Source: Clostridium sp. (GTDB lineage: Bacteria > Bacteroidota > Bacteroidia > Bacteroidales > Muribaculaceae). Taken from it: 34,017 bases of DNA. How positions within the stretch are numbered: position 1 is the first letter of the stretch; the number at the start of each line of letters is the position of its first letter. Made by a program: the position numbers and the translations under genes. Below the pieces are notes generated by a model, which saw nothing but the letters and a program-made list of their open reading frames with translations, had not been told where the DNA came from and searched no databases. The stretch covers positions 103,042 to 137,058 of the forward strand of contig JAMPBQ010000001.1 in the NCBI GenBank assembly GCA_023666615.1, read 5' to 3'. This document shows, one piece after another, positions 14,838-22,528 of this stretch.

Positions 14838-15695
14838 ATGCGCATCGCCATCTACGGCAGCCGCCGACAAGAAAATTATATTGCCCCCCTTTCCGCCTTT
14901 TTTGACGCCCTGGCGGCCTGCGGATGCGAGATTGTGATGCACCGCAAGCTCTATGATACCCTTAGCCATCTTATGCTGCCTAAGCTCTCCGCGGTGCGCC
15001 GCGTTGTGTCCGGCCCCGATTTCGAGGCGGACTTGGCCATCAGCATTGGCGGCGACGGCACCTTTCTGCGCACAGCCATGTGGGTGGGAGACAAGCTCAT
15101 TCCAATCCTAGGCATAAACGCCGGGCATTTGGGGTTCCTTTCCTCCGCCGCCATCGACATGCTCCCCGACATTCCCGCCATCTTGGCTGCGGGAGATTTC
15201 TCGGTGTCAAGCCGAAGCATGCTCCAGCTGTTTGGGGCGGAGATTCCCACATGGCCATTCGCCCTCAACGAGGTGGCTGTGATGAAAGAGGAAAACGCCT
15301 CGATGATTTCCGCAAAGACATGCATTGACGGTGTGTTCCTGGCCGACTATCGCGCCGACGGCCTTATCGTAAGCACCCCCACGGGCAGCACAGCCTACAA
15401 CCTTTCGGTCGGCGGCCCGGTAATCGACCCCAAGGCCCCGGTGTGGTCCCTGGCTCCAATCGCCGCACACTCCCTTGGCATGCGCCCCCTGATTGTCGGG
15501 GACTCGTCTGAGATTTCAATACAGGTTGATGGCCGCGCCCATGCTTTCCGCATAGCCCTCGACGGCCGAGCCTGCACATTGCCCATAGGCTCGGAGATAA
15601 AGTTGAAGAAGGCTCCGTTTCAAATAAACATAATTGAGCTTAGCGGCGCCACTTTTGCCTCCACCCTGAGGCAGAAGCTGCATTGGAATGAATAA
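14838..15695 (+). CDS. nadK: NAD kinase
   Basis: This 285-residue protein is full-length NadK. The nucleotide site GGDGTFLRT (71-79) carries catalytic Asp73. GINAGHLGFLS (about 93-103), an LNEVAV strand and the STPTGSTAYNLSVGGPVIDP loop (about 179-198) follow. It phosphorylates NAD+ to NADP+ with ATP in the cytoplasm. The gene follows the ACT-like gene and a short tandem repeat, and the YgjP-like peptidase begins nine bases after its stop. Divergent nadK-pdxJ is the arrangement I know from other Bacteroidales. Confidence 0.97.
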   Translation: MRIAIYGSRRQENYIAPLSAFFDALAACGCEIVMHRKLYDTLSHLMLPKLSAVRRVVSGPDFEADLAISIGGDGTFLRTAMWVGDKLIPILGINAGHLGFLSSAAIDMLPDIPAILAAGDFSVSSRSMLQLFGAEIPTWPFALNEVAVMKEENASMISAKTCIDGVFLADYRADGLIVSTPTGSTAYNLSVGGPVIDPKAPVWSLAPIAAHSLGMRPLIVGDSSEISIQVDGRAHAFRIALDGRACTLPIGSEIKLKKAPFQINIIELSGATFASTLRQKLHWNE

Positions 15696-15704
15696 AGCTT
15701 TGCT

Positions 15705-16433
15705 ATGGCCGGAGATTTGATTTTTGTTTGCGGCGGCAACATTGACGTGCCGGAAATAGGGCGGGTAATGGTGACGGTGCGCCGCAATGCCCGCTCGATG
15801 CGCTTGCGCTGGAAAGGCCCCGTTCTGTCGCTGACTGTGCCATACGGCCAAAGCTATAGCCAGGCCATTGCCTTTGTGCAAGGCTCTCGCGGTTTTATCG
15901 ACAGCCACAGGCCCAAGCCCCTTTATGCGATAGACCAGGTAATCCAAGCTCCCGAAATATCCATTGAAATCAAGTCGTCGCCCGCTATGTCAAAAAGAGT
16001 GAGGACAATATTCGGCTCTTCTAATTCGTGTTCTATCCTCGTCGCTTCCGATTTAGACATAAACTCCCCCGAAGTGACGAAGACGATAGATTCCATGCTG
16101 CGCCGCATAGCTTTCCATTTTGCCCCGGACATACTTTTGCCTCAGGCTCGCGCCATATCCGAAAAGCTGAATGTTCATCCCTCCTATTGGAAAGTGTCAC
16201 GCGGGCAGCGCACGCTGGGCCTCTGTTCTTCCGCCAGGCGGATATGCCTGTCGTGCCTGCTTATATTCTATCCCCCCAGCCTTCGGGAATACGTGATATG
16301 CCACGAATTGGCCCACCTTGACCACATGGACCACAGCCCGGCCTTCCACGCCCTGTGCGATTCATACTATGGCGGAGGCAGCGCCGCAGCCCGCGCCGCC
16401 CTGCGCCAAACCAAGCTACCGCTCATCCGCTGA
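15705..16433 (+). CDS. YgjP-like (DUF45, M48-type) zinc metallopeptidase
   Basis: This 242-residue protein has the N-terminal DUF45 beta region (VTVRRNARSMRLRW, about 24-37). The C-terminal zinc motif is HELAHLDHMDHSPAFH, giving HExxH plus the downstream third His. Family members usually carry RWGSCS before the zinc helix; here the corresponding stretch reads RTLGLCSSARRICLS, so the Trp is replaced. The zinc ligands are intact. Substrates of this family are unknown. It starts nine bases after nadK and is probably in the same operon. It ends seven bases from the convergent small gene at 16441, with no terminator seen between them. Confidence 0.85.
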   Translation: MAGDLIFVCGGNIDVPEIGRVMVTVRRNARSMRLRWKGPVLSLTVPYGQSYSQAIAFVQGSRGFIDSHRPKPLYAIDQVIQAPEISIEIKSSPAMSKRVRTIFGSSNSCSILVASDLDINSPEVTKTIDSMLRRIAFHFAPDILLPQARAISEKLNVHPSYWKVSRGQRTLGLCSSARRICLSCLLIFYPPSLREYVICHELAHLDHMDHSPAFHALCDSYYGGGSAAARAALRQTKLPLIR

Positions 16434-16440
16434 CCGCGCG

Positions 16441-16626
16441 TTAGGCTTCTTCTATCTCAATGCCGTCGAGCGCCCTCTTCGCCGTGCTGAAGTTGGCGCC
16501 TATCAGAAATATCTTTTTCCCGCTGGCCTCGTATTTTTTCCAATATTCCTTTTCGCTTATTTGCCTCATAGTTGCAAATTTGTTTTGTGTTTGAGCTGTA
16601 AAAACATTAAGCCCATTAACCTCCAT
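16441..16626 (-). CDS. Small protein at the end of the sigma operon
   Basis: This frame of 61 codons begins three bases after the stop of the DUF5024-like gene. The protein is basic and acidic in patches (ISEKEYWKKYEASGKKIFLIG, then TAKRALDGIEIEEA), with no signal or membrane segment. Codon choice in the second half (GCC AGC, GGC GCC AAC TTC AGC) looks like that of neighbouring genes. A shorter start at Met20 (16569) is possible. I do not recognise the family. Confidence 0.45.
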   Translation of the reverse strand: MEVNGLNVFTAQTQNKFATMRQISEKEYWKKYEASGKKIFLIGANFSTAKRALDGIEIEEA

Positions 16627-16629
16627 GAT

Positions 16630-17166
16630 TCAGAGGCCGAGCTTTTCGCGGCGCTCGCGTTCGGCTTTTTCGATCTCGAGGTTGTTTTGCTCCACGGCGG
16701 TTTTGTCCTGGGTGGATTGCGGGCGCTTATGTTGCGACCTGCTGCCCGGCTGCTTTTTTGCCGGGGCGGGTTGAGTCTGCTGTTGCATGGATTGGCCCGA
16801 CTTGTTCACGGTCACCAGGAATTGCTTGTCCTTATCAAGGCGCTGCAGCTTGCAGTCCCAGCGGAAGCCGTCAAGGGTGAGCCGCATAATCACCATGGCG
16901 CTCCCGCTTTCGGAAAAGAAGTCCGCCTCATCGGCATGGAGGCGCAGGTCATTTCTAATAGCCTTGAATAGGCTGTCTGACGAGAATTTGTAGTCGTACA
17001 CCGCGCTGACCAGCTGATGCGACTGCGGGTTGCGGGTCGCTCGCAGGGTCTTGTCAATGTCAGAGGCGGTGTTCAGCCTCTTTATCAGCGATTCGCACCA
17101 ATTGTCGGCGCATGCCGCGGCGGTTGACACAAAGATGGCGATGAATGTGATAATCAGCCTATTCAT
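16630..17166 (-). CDS. Secreted protein, DUF5024-like
   Basis: This 178-residue protein has a signal peptide (about 1-20, ending AACAD). A compact alpha/beta domain covers about 21-110 (SLIKRLNTASDIDKT, LFKAIRNDLRLHADEADFF, SAMVIMRLTLDGFRWDCKLQRL). A disordered Gln/Pro/Lys-rich tail and a charged helix (EIEKAERERREKLGL) end it. The first domain resembles the small secreted DUF5024 proteins of Bacteroidales, often encoded with ECF sigma factors; I assign this with caution. It follows the anti-sigma-like gene by 15 bases in the same operon. It may be a regulated target or sensor of the sigma system. Confidence 0.65.
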   Translation of the reverse strand: MNRLIITFIAIFVSTAAACADNWCESLIKRLNTASDIDKTLRATRNPQSHQLVSAVYDYKFSSDSLFKAIRNDLRLHADEADFFSESGSAMVIMRLTLDGFRWDCKLQRLDKDKQFLVTVNKSGQSMQQQTQPAPAKKQPGSRSQHKRPQSTQDKTAVEQNNLEIEKAERERREKLGL

Positions 17167-17181
17167 ATGATTCTTTTTGTT

Positions 17182-17661
17182 TTATTTCGTTTCTGAAAGT
17201 CCCATCATGGCGTTGATTTCCTGCTCAAGGCAGTATCCCGATATTATCGCCGCGTCCACGTCGGCGCTTATTTCTGCCTCTCCTTCGATTACTATGCCGT
17301 CGCGCATCACGTAAGTTTCGGCGTAAAGCGCGGTCTGCGGTTGTCGTGAAGGAGAATAGTTCATGCTCACGCCCACAGCTATTGCGATTATGGCGGCAGC
17401 CGAGCTTACCCAGGCCAGGGCCTTCGGCCTCCAAGGCTTGGCGCGCAAAGCGGGCTTGTCTTCCGCAGGCAGTTTGTCCTCGTCCATCCCGGAGGCGTAC
17501 CACGCAAACATATCTCTATAGCGTTCAAATTCGGCCGGAACAGGGCCGCCGCCGAGGAAATAGTCCTCAAGGGCCTTTTCTTCGGCGCGGGTGGTGCTCC
17601 CATCAAAGAATCTTTCAAGGAGAATGCCTATGTCGTCAATATGTATCTTATTGTCTGCCAT
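17182..17661 (-). CDS. Putative anti-sigma factor, single membrane pass
   Basis: This 159-residue protein has a cytoplasmic N-terminus with the pattern LLERFFDGSTTRAEEKALEDYF (about 13-34), typical of Bacteroidetes anti-sigma or sigma-regulator N-termini. One membrane helix follows (about 80-99, WVSSAAAIIAIAVGVSM), and then a periplasmic tail of about 55 residues. There is no FecR domain. It starts nine bases after the ECF sigma gene, the usual sigma/anti-sigma order. It probably holds the sigma factor at the membrane until an envelope signal arrives; this role is inferred from position and layout. Confidence 0.7.
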   Translation of the reverse strand: MADNKIHIDDIGILLERFFDGSTTRAEEKALEDYFLGGGPVPAEFERYRDMFAWYASGMDEDKLPAEDKPALRAKPWRPKALAWVSSAAAIIAIAVGVSMNYSPSRQPQTALYAETYVMRDGIVIEGEAEISADVDAAIISGYCLEQEINAMMGLSETK

Positions 17662-17670
17662 ATCGTTGTT

Positions 17671-18165
17671 CTATTGTCTCGCTAAGTATAGTTTTCTTAT
17701 CCGCTCGCGGCCTCGCGAAAGGGCCGACCGTACGGCCCCTGGCGTTGAGCCTATCAAGGCGGCTATTTCTTCCGTCTCCATCCCTTCGATGTGCTTCATG
17801 CGCAGCACAGCCTGCTCGGTGCCGGGCAGCTTGCTTATGGCCAGCGCCAGCTCTTCATCCAGCCTCTCCCGCTCGCCGTCATCATCGGCAATGCCGCGCA
17901 GCTCGCAATCGTCCATCCCCACTGTGGGCCTGCGGTCCCTGATTGCGTTGAGGCTGAGATTGCGGGCTATCACCCTCGCCGGGGCGTCGATGCTTGTGTA
18001 TTTTTCAAGCCTGTCGCGCAGGAACCAAAGCTTCAGCAATGTTTCCTGCGCGATGTCGTCGGCCTCGTCGGCGTTCCCCGTGATTGACGCGGCAACCCGC
18101 AAGAGAATCGGGCGAAGCCTTATGGCCTCGCGCTCGAATCTTTCGCGGATTTCCGTATTTGTCAT
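17671..18165 (-). CDS. ECF-type RNA polymerase sigma factor
   Basis: This 164-residue protein has both ECF regions: region 2 with EADDIAQETLLKLWFLRDRL (about 33-52), and region 4 with LPGTEQAVLRMKHIEGMETEEIAALIGSTPGAVRSALSRGRERI as its helix-turn-helix (about 112-157). It directs RNA polymerase to a small regulon, probably including its own operon. It follows the DUF2807 gene by 16 bases and precedes the anti-sigma-like gene by nine. No promoter lies directly before it, so it is expected to be made from the DUF2807 promoter. Confidence 0.93.
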   Translation of the reverse strand: MTNTEIRERFEREAIRLRPILLRVAASITGNADEADDIAQETLLKLWFLRDRLEKYTSIDAPARVIARNLSLNAIRDRRPTVGMDDCELRGIADDDGERERLDEELALAISKLPGTEQAVLRMKHIEGMETEEIAALIGSTPGAVRSALSRGRERIRKLYLARQ

Positions 18166-18181
18166 TGTATCAGGGATGTGC

Positions 18182-19210
18182 TTATATTTTGGACACCCCG
18201 TTGCCTTTGGGGTCGTCTATTGTCACGTCAGACGGATTGCCATGCCATTTGATTTTGCCCAATCCGCGTCGCATGGCGTTGAGGCTCTGCAGGGGATGGC
18301 AATAGACGCTTCCGTTGCTTGATACTTTTGCCGTTACGTGGTTGGCCTTTAGCTTGCCGGCCTCAATCGCGCCAATGCTGGCCGAGGAAAGGTTGGCCGA
18401 GTCGCAATTTCCCGCCAATGTGACTTCTCCCGCCGATGACGCGCTTGCGCTCACATTCTTCGCCTTCAGGCTTTTGATTTCAATGTCGCCCGCTGAATTG
18501 GTGGCAATCGATGTGGATGTGGTGTTTACGGCGCCAATCTCAATGTCGCCGGCGGAGTTGGCGAATATCTCCACGCTGTTGCCGGCCACAACCTCGGGCG
18601 CCTCTATTTCGCCGGCTGAGTTTGATTTGATTTCCGCTTTGTTCTTGGCGGCTATGGCGCCGGTCTCAATGTCGCCGGCCGAGTTGGCTGTCAGGGCCAC
18701 ATCGTCGGCCTTTATGCTGCCGGTCTCAATGTCGCCGGCTGAGTTTGTGGTAAGCCTTACGGTGGCCGCCTCAATGCTCTTGGCCTTTATGTCGCCGGCG
18801 CTCAGCACCTTTAGGTTCACCTCTGCATTTTTGATATTTATCGGGCTTTTTATGGTGATGTCGCCCGCGGAGGCGGTTGTGAAGTTGTTCACGGCCGGGG
18901 CCGAAACCCTGACGCAGGAATTATGCTTGCCCTGTATGTTCATGTTTTCCTTGTAGCCTATGCGCAGCTCTCCGCCTTCAACCTTTGCTTCGATGTAATC
19001 AATCATATTGTCGGGGGCGTACACCTCCACCGAGCGGGATCCCACGGTGTACTCTACGTCAACGAATGTGTTGACGCGTATTGACGTGAAATTCCCTACC
19101 GATACCTTTTGGGTGACGTATCTGCTGCTGGGGGTGATGGTCTTGGCCTGCATGGCCATCAGCGCGGAAAAGGCAAAAAGAATGGCGAGGATTGTAGATT
19201 TTATTTTCAT
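18182..19210 (-). CDS. DUF2807 (head GIN domain) repeat solenoid protein
   Basis: This 342-residue exported protein has a signal peptide (about 1-22). The DUF2807 entry region follows (VSVGNFTSIRVNTFVDVEYT, LRIGYKENM). A run of about eight units of 20-21 residues (about 115-290) carries the core SAGDIE or SAGEIE in each. The repeats should stack as a beta-solenoid in the periplasm or at the surface. At DNA level two adjacent units align with an exact 60-base period (around 18660-18780), a sign of recent duplication. It is first in the sigma operon and diverges from secDF. DUF2807 proteins are commonly linked to sigma or PspC-type regulators; function unknown. Confidence 0.85.
   Translation of the reverse strand: MKIKSTILAILFAFSALMAMQAKTITPSSRYVTQKVSVGNFTSIRVNTFVDVEYTVGSRSVEVYAPDNMIDYIEAKVEGGELRIGYKENMNIQGKHNSCVRVSAPAVNNFTTASAGDITIKSPINIKNAEVNLKVLSAGDIKAKSIEAATVRLTTNSAGDIETGSIKADDVALTANSAGDIETGAIAAKNKAEIKSNSAGEIEAPEVVAGNSVEIFANSAGDIEIGAVNTTSTSIATNSAGDIEIKSLKAKNVSASASSAGEVTLAGNCDSANLSSASIGAIEAGKLKANHVTAKVSSNGSVYCHPLQSLNAMRRGLGKIKWHGNPSDVTIDDPKGNGVSKI
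18487..18860. repeat. In-frame 60-63 base repeats inside the DUF2807 gene
   Basis: The block CAATGTCGCC(G/C)G recurs at about 18487, 18540, 18668, 18728 and, changed, near 18788 and 18850. It encodes the SAGDI core of each solenoid unit. Units at 18661 and 18721 are in exact 60-base register, so copy number could change by recombination without breaking the frame. Confidence 0.8.
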
Positions 19211-19236
19211 TTCTGATGGTTTTTATCGTTATACTT

Positions 19237-19248
19237 GTGAAGCTTCAC
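19237..19248. promoter_or_regulatory. 12-base perfect palindrome upstream of the sigma operon
   Basis: GTGAAGCTTCAC lies 27 bases before the DUF2807 start on the minus strand. Its position in the leader/promoter region is suitable for an operator, but no regulator is known. Confidence 0.35.
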
Positions 19249-19368
19249 TAATAAGACACGCGGAGCCCCCCGAATATTGCGCCGGCGATGAAATTTTTTC
19301 AAAAAATTTTTAAACGCCTCCCGGCGCGGGCCAATTTCGGCAAAAAAATGCCCAAAAACAGTGGGAAT

Positions 19369-19399
19369 TTTGTTATTTGTGAGAAAAATCGTATATTTG
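19369..19399 (+). promoter_or_regulatory. Promoter of secDF
   Basis: TTTG at 19369-19372, a 19-base spacer and TATATTTG at 19392-19399 match the Bacteroidetes -33/-7 consensus at every defined position. Transcription should start near 19405, giving a leader of about 50 bases. Confidence 0.85.
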
Positions 19400-19456
19400 C
19401 AGGCTGAATAGCTAACTATAGAAATTAATTAATCAATCTAAACATATTTTCTAAAC

Positions 19457-22369
19457 ATGCAAGACAAAGGAAAATTAGGTAGTGTCGTGGCCGGCATTAT
19501 CGCCGTCTTCCTGGTGATTGTGTGCTTGTTCTATCTTTCATTCTCCTTTGTTTCATCATCTTACGAGAAGAAGGCAGAGCAGTTCGCGCAGAATCTCCAA
19601 AAGACAACAAACAAGCTCAACGACGACAACGTCTATAACCAGGCCTATAAGCATTATATGGACTCGGTTGGCGAAGAGAAGGTGTACGCAGGGCTTTATA
19701 CCCTCAACGACGTGCGCAAATGGGGCGTGGGCCTTGGCCTCGACCTCAAGGGCGGCATGAACGTCATCCTTGAAGTGGATATGCCCGACATGCTTCGCTC
19801 TATTTCATACAAGGCAAAGGACGCTAACTTTGAGGCCGCCATCGATTCCGCCCTGGCTGTGCGCAAAGCCGCTCCCTCTTCAGATTTCTTTGAAACTTTC
19901 ATGAAGGTTTATCGCGGCCTTGAGCCCACGATTGACCTTTCTGTCGTTTTCAAGGATAACCTGGTGCCCGCCGGCAGCGACGACCAAAAGGCTGTAAGCA
20001 TCCTCAAGGATAAGATGCGCTCAATCACTGAGACCGCCGCCAACAACGTCCTCCGCAAGCGTATTGACCAGTTTGGCGTTGTTTCCCCCAATATCCAGAT
20101 TCTTCAAGGCAAGGATGGCCAGGTGCTCCTCGAGCTCCCCGGCGTGAAAGACCACCAGCGTGTGCGTGAGCTCCTGCAGCGTTCGGCCGTGCTTGAGTTC
20201 TTTAATACGTACCGCGTGCGTGAGGTGCAGGACAAGCTCATCGCCCTCGCCAACAAGGCAGCTCAGGATTCAACCCTCGCTCCCGCATACGCAGCCGTTG
20301 TGGCCAACCTCCCCAACCAGTATGCCGACGGCGTCCTCCTCGGCTATCTGCCCAGCGAGATGGACATCACTGAATTCAACGAGTTCATCAACTCTCCGCA
20401 GGCCAAGCTCTACCTGCCCACCGACCTCAAGCTTCGCTGGGGCGTGAAGGAGGATGTACACCGCTATAAGGACCAGAACGGCAAGGACGCTGAAATGAAG
20501 CTCGGCTTCCCCCTCTACGCCCTTCGCGGCCAGGCTGTCCTCTCAGGCGGCGTTGTCACCGACGCGTCTACAAACTATGACCCCATCAAGGGCAATGAAA
20601 TCTCTATGCGCATGAACGCCGAGGGCGCTCACCGTTGGGCTCAGGTCACAGCCGCCAACGCGGCTGACGGCCAGCGTCCCATCGCAATCGTGCTTGATGA
20701 TCATGTATATTCGGCTCCCCGCGTAAACGACGCAATCGAGGGAGGCTCTTCATCCATCACCGGCGACTTCACAATCGATGAGGCTACTGACCTTGCCAAC
20801 GTGCTTAAGAGCGGTGAGATGAACGCTAAGATCAACATCATCTCCGACATGGTGATTGGCCCGAGCCTTGGCGAGCAGGCCATCCGCGACGGCGTCACAT
20901 CGTTCGTTGTGGCCCTGGTGCTCCTCATGATTTTCATGATGGCGTTCTACGGCTTCCTGCCCGGCCTTATCGCCGACCTTTGCCTGGTGTTCAACCTCTT
21001 CTTCACCCTTGGCATCCTCGCATCGTTCCAGGCTGTGCTCACAATGAGCGGCATTGCCGGTATCGTGCTCTCTTTGGGCATGGCGGTTGACGCCAACGTG
21101 CTTATCTTTGAGCGCGCCAAGGAAGAGCTTCGCGCCGGCAAGAACAGCCGCCAGGCTCTCAATGATGGCTACAGCAACGCATTCTCGGCCATCTTTGACT
21201 CCAACTTGACTTCAATCATCACCGGCCTTATCCTCTTGCTCTACGGCACAGGCCCCATCAAGGGCTTCGCCACCACGCTGATCATAGGCATCGTCTGCTC
21301 ATTCTTCACCGCTGTGTTCTTGAGCCGCGTATTCTTTAGCTGGTTTATGAAGAGCAAGACTTTCGACAACCTCTCGTTCTCGACTCCCCTGTCGCGCAAG
21401 ATGTTTGTCAACGCCCACTACAATTTCCTGGGCATGCGCAAGGCCAGCTTCACGGTCGTTGGCGTAATTATCGCCATCGTTATCGCATCTCTCTGCCTGC
21501 AGGGTCTCAATCAGGGCATCGATTTCTCCGGCGGCCGCAACTATGTGGCTAAGTTTGACCAGCCCGTCGACGTAGAGCAAATCCGCGCCGAGTTGGCTCC
21601 GGAATTTGAAGGCGCTTCAGTGCAGGTGATCACCATCGAGAGCTCCAACCAGGTGCGCATCTCCACCAACTATAAAATCAATGACGAAAGCGAAGGCGTA
21701 GAGACTGAAATCACCGACAAGCTCTTCAAGGTGCTCAAGCCCTATATGGCAGCTGACATCACCCCCGCGGAATTCTCGACCGCCGATTCAGCCCTCGGCC
21801 TTGTTAGCTCGCAGAAGGTTGGCCCGTCAGTGGCTGACGATATGCGCACCGACGCCTACATCGCCGTTGCCCTTTCGCTATTGGCAATGTTCCTTTACAT
21901 CCTTCTCCGCTTCCGCAACATCGCCTTCTCTGTGGGCGCTCTTGCAGCCGTAGCGTTCACCGCCTTCACGATTATCGGCTTCTACTCGATATTCTCTGAG
22001 GTGTTCCCGTTCGCTATGGAAGTTGACCAGACCTTCATCGCCGCAATCCTTACCGTAATCGGCTATCAAATCAACGATACCGTGGTGGTATTCGACCGTG
22101 TGCGCGAGAACCTCGGCCTGTATCCGAAGCAGTCGTTCTTCGATACCGTTAACCAGTCAATCAACTCCACCCTCGGGCGTACGATCATGACGTCGGTATC
22201 TACCCTGCTCGTTCTCCTTTGCATCTTTATCCTCGGCGGCGACGCAATCCGCAGTTTCACGTTCGCAATGCTCTTCGGCGTAATCATCGGCACCCTCGCC
22301 ACCATCTTCGTGGCATCCCCCGTTGCTTACCTCGTAGAGAACCGCCAAGCAAAGAAAGCTAAGAAATAA
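19457..22369 (+). CDS. secDF: Fused protein translocase subunit SecDF
   Basis: This 970-residue protein joins SecD and SecF, as usual in Bacteroidetes. The first helix is at about 10-32. A large periplasmic P1 domain follows with LGLDLKGGMNVILEVDMPD (about 94-112), then RKRIDQFGVVSPNIQ and LLELPGVKD. The SecD helices include LSLGMAVDANVLIFERAKEEL with the key Asp545. The SecF half starts near 660, with GLNQGIDFSGGRNYVAKF and GYQINDTVVVFDRVREN (Asp874). It uses proton-motive force to complete protein export through SecYEG. It has its own strong promoter and a strong terminator, so it is monocistronic. Confidence 0.97.
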   Translation: MQDKGKLGSVVAGIIAVFLVIVCLFYLSFSFVSSSYEKKAEQFAQNLQKTTNKLNDDNVYNQAYKHYMDSVGEEKVYAGLYTLNDVRKWGVGLGLDLKGGMNVILEVDMPDMLRSISYKAKDANFEAAIDSALAVRKAAPSSDFFETFMKVYRGLEPTIDLSVVFKDNLVPAGSDDQKAVSILKDKMRSITETAANNVLRKRIDQFGVVSPNIQILQGKDGQVLLELPGVKDHQRVRELLQRSAVLEFFNTYRVREVQDKLIALANKAAQDSTLAPAYAAVVANLPNQYADGVLLGYLPSEMDITEFNEFINSPQAKLYLPTDLKLRWGVKEDVHRYKDQNGKDAEMKLGFPLYALRGQAVLSGGVVTDASTNYDPIKGNEISMRMNAEGAHRWAQVTAANAADGQRPIAIVLDDHVYSAPRVNDAIEGGSSSITGDFTIDEATDLANVLKSGEMNAKINIISDMVIGPSLGEQAIRDGVTSFVVALVLLMIFMMAFYGFLPGLIADLCLVFNLFFTLGILASFQAVLTMSGIAGIVLSLGMAVDANVLIFERAKEELRAGKNSRQALNDGYSNAFSAIFDSNLTSIITGLILLLYGTGPIKGFATTLIIGIVCSFFTAVFLSRVFFSWFMKSKTFDNLSFSTPLSRKMFVNAHYNFLGMRKASFTVVGVIIAIVIASLCLQGLNQGIDFSGGRNYVAKFDQPVDVEQIRAELAPEFEGASVQVITIESSNQVRISTNYKINDESEGVETEITDKLFKVLKPYMAADITPAEFSTADSALGLVSSQKVGPSVADDMRTDAYIAVALSLLAMFLYILLRFRNIAFSVGALAAVAFTAFTIIGFYSIFSEVFPFAMEVDQTFIAAILTVIGYQINDTVVVFDRVRENLGLYPKQSFFDTVNQSINSTLGRTIMTSVSTLLVLLCIFILGGDAIRSFTFAMLFGVIIGTLATIFVASPVAYLVENRQAKKAKK

Positions 22370-22394
22370 AGACAAGCGCCGCTGCGCGGCAAGC

Positions 22395-22438
22395 AAAAAA
22401 AAAGCGTTGAAAGCCGAGCTTTCAACGCTTTTTTTTTT
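22395..22438. terminator. Bidirectional intrinsic terminator
   Basis: A 14-base perfect stem (22401-22414 and 22418-22431) with a CGA loop is preceded by an A-run and followed by a T-run. It can end secDF on the plus strand and the convergent nucleoside kinase on the minus strand. Confidence 0.92.
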
Positions 22439-22442
22439 CGAC

Positions 22443-22490
22443 AATTTGTCAATTTGTCAATTTGTCAATTTGTCAATTTGTCAATTTGGC
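22443..22490. repeat. 8-base tandem repeat, AATTTGTC
   Basis: Five perfect copies (22443-22482) and one degenerate copy (22483-22490) lie between the terminator and the end of the kinase gene. There are no spacers, so it is not a CRISPR array. Confidence 0.95.
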
Positions 22491-22528
22491 AGCCCCCATG
22501 GCCATGAAGGGCCATGAAGCCGCCGCGG

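Noticed and set aside
14337-14969. Minus-strand 210-codon frame opposite the ACT-like gene and nadK start
   Set aside because: Antisense to better genes, and part of it translates the AAATCGAT repeats.
22443-22490. CRISPR array
   Set aside because: The repeats are 8 bases with no spacers; a simple tandem repeat. No cas gene in the window.
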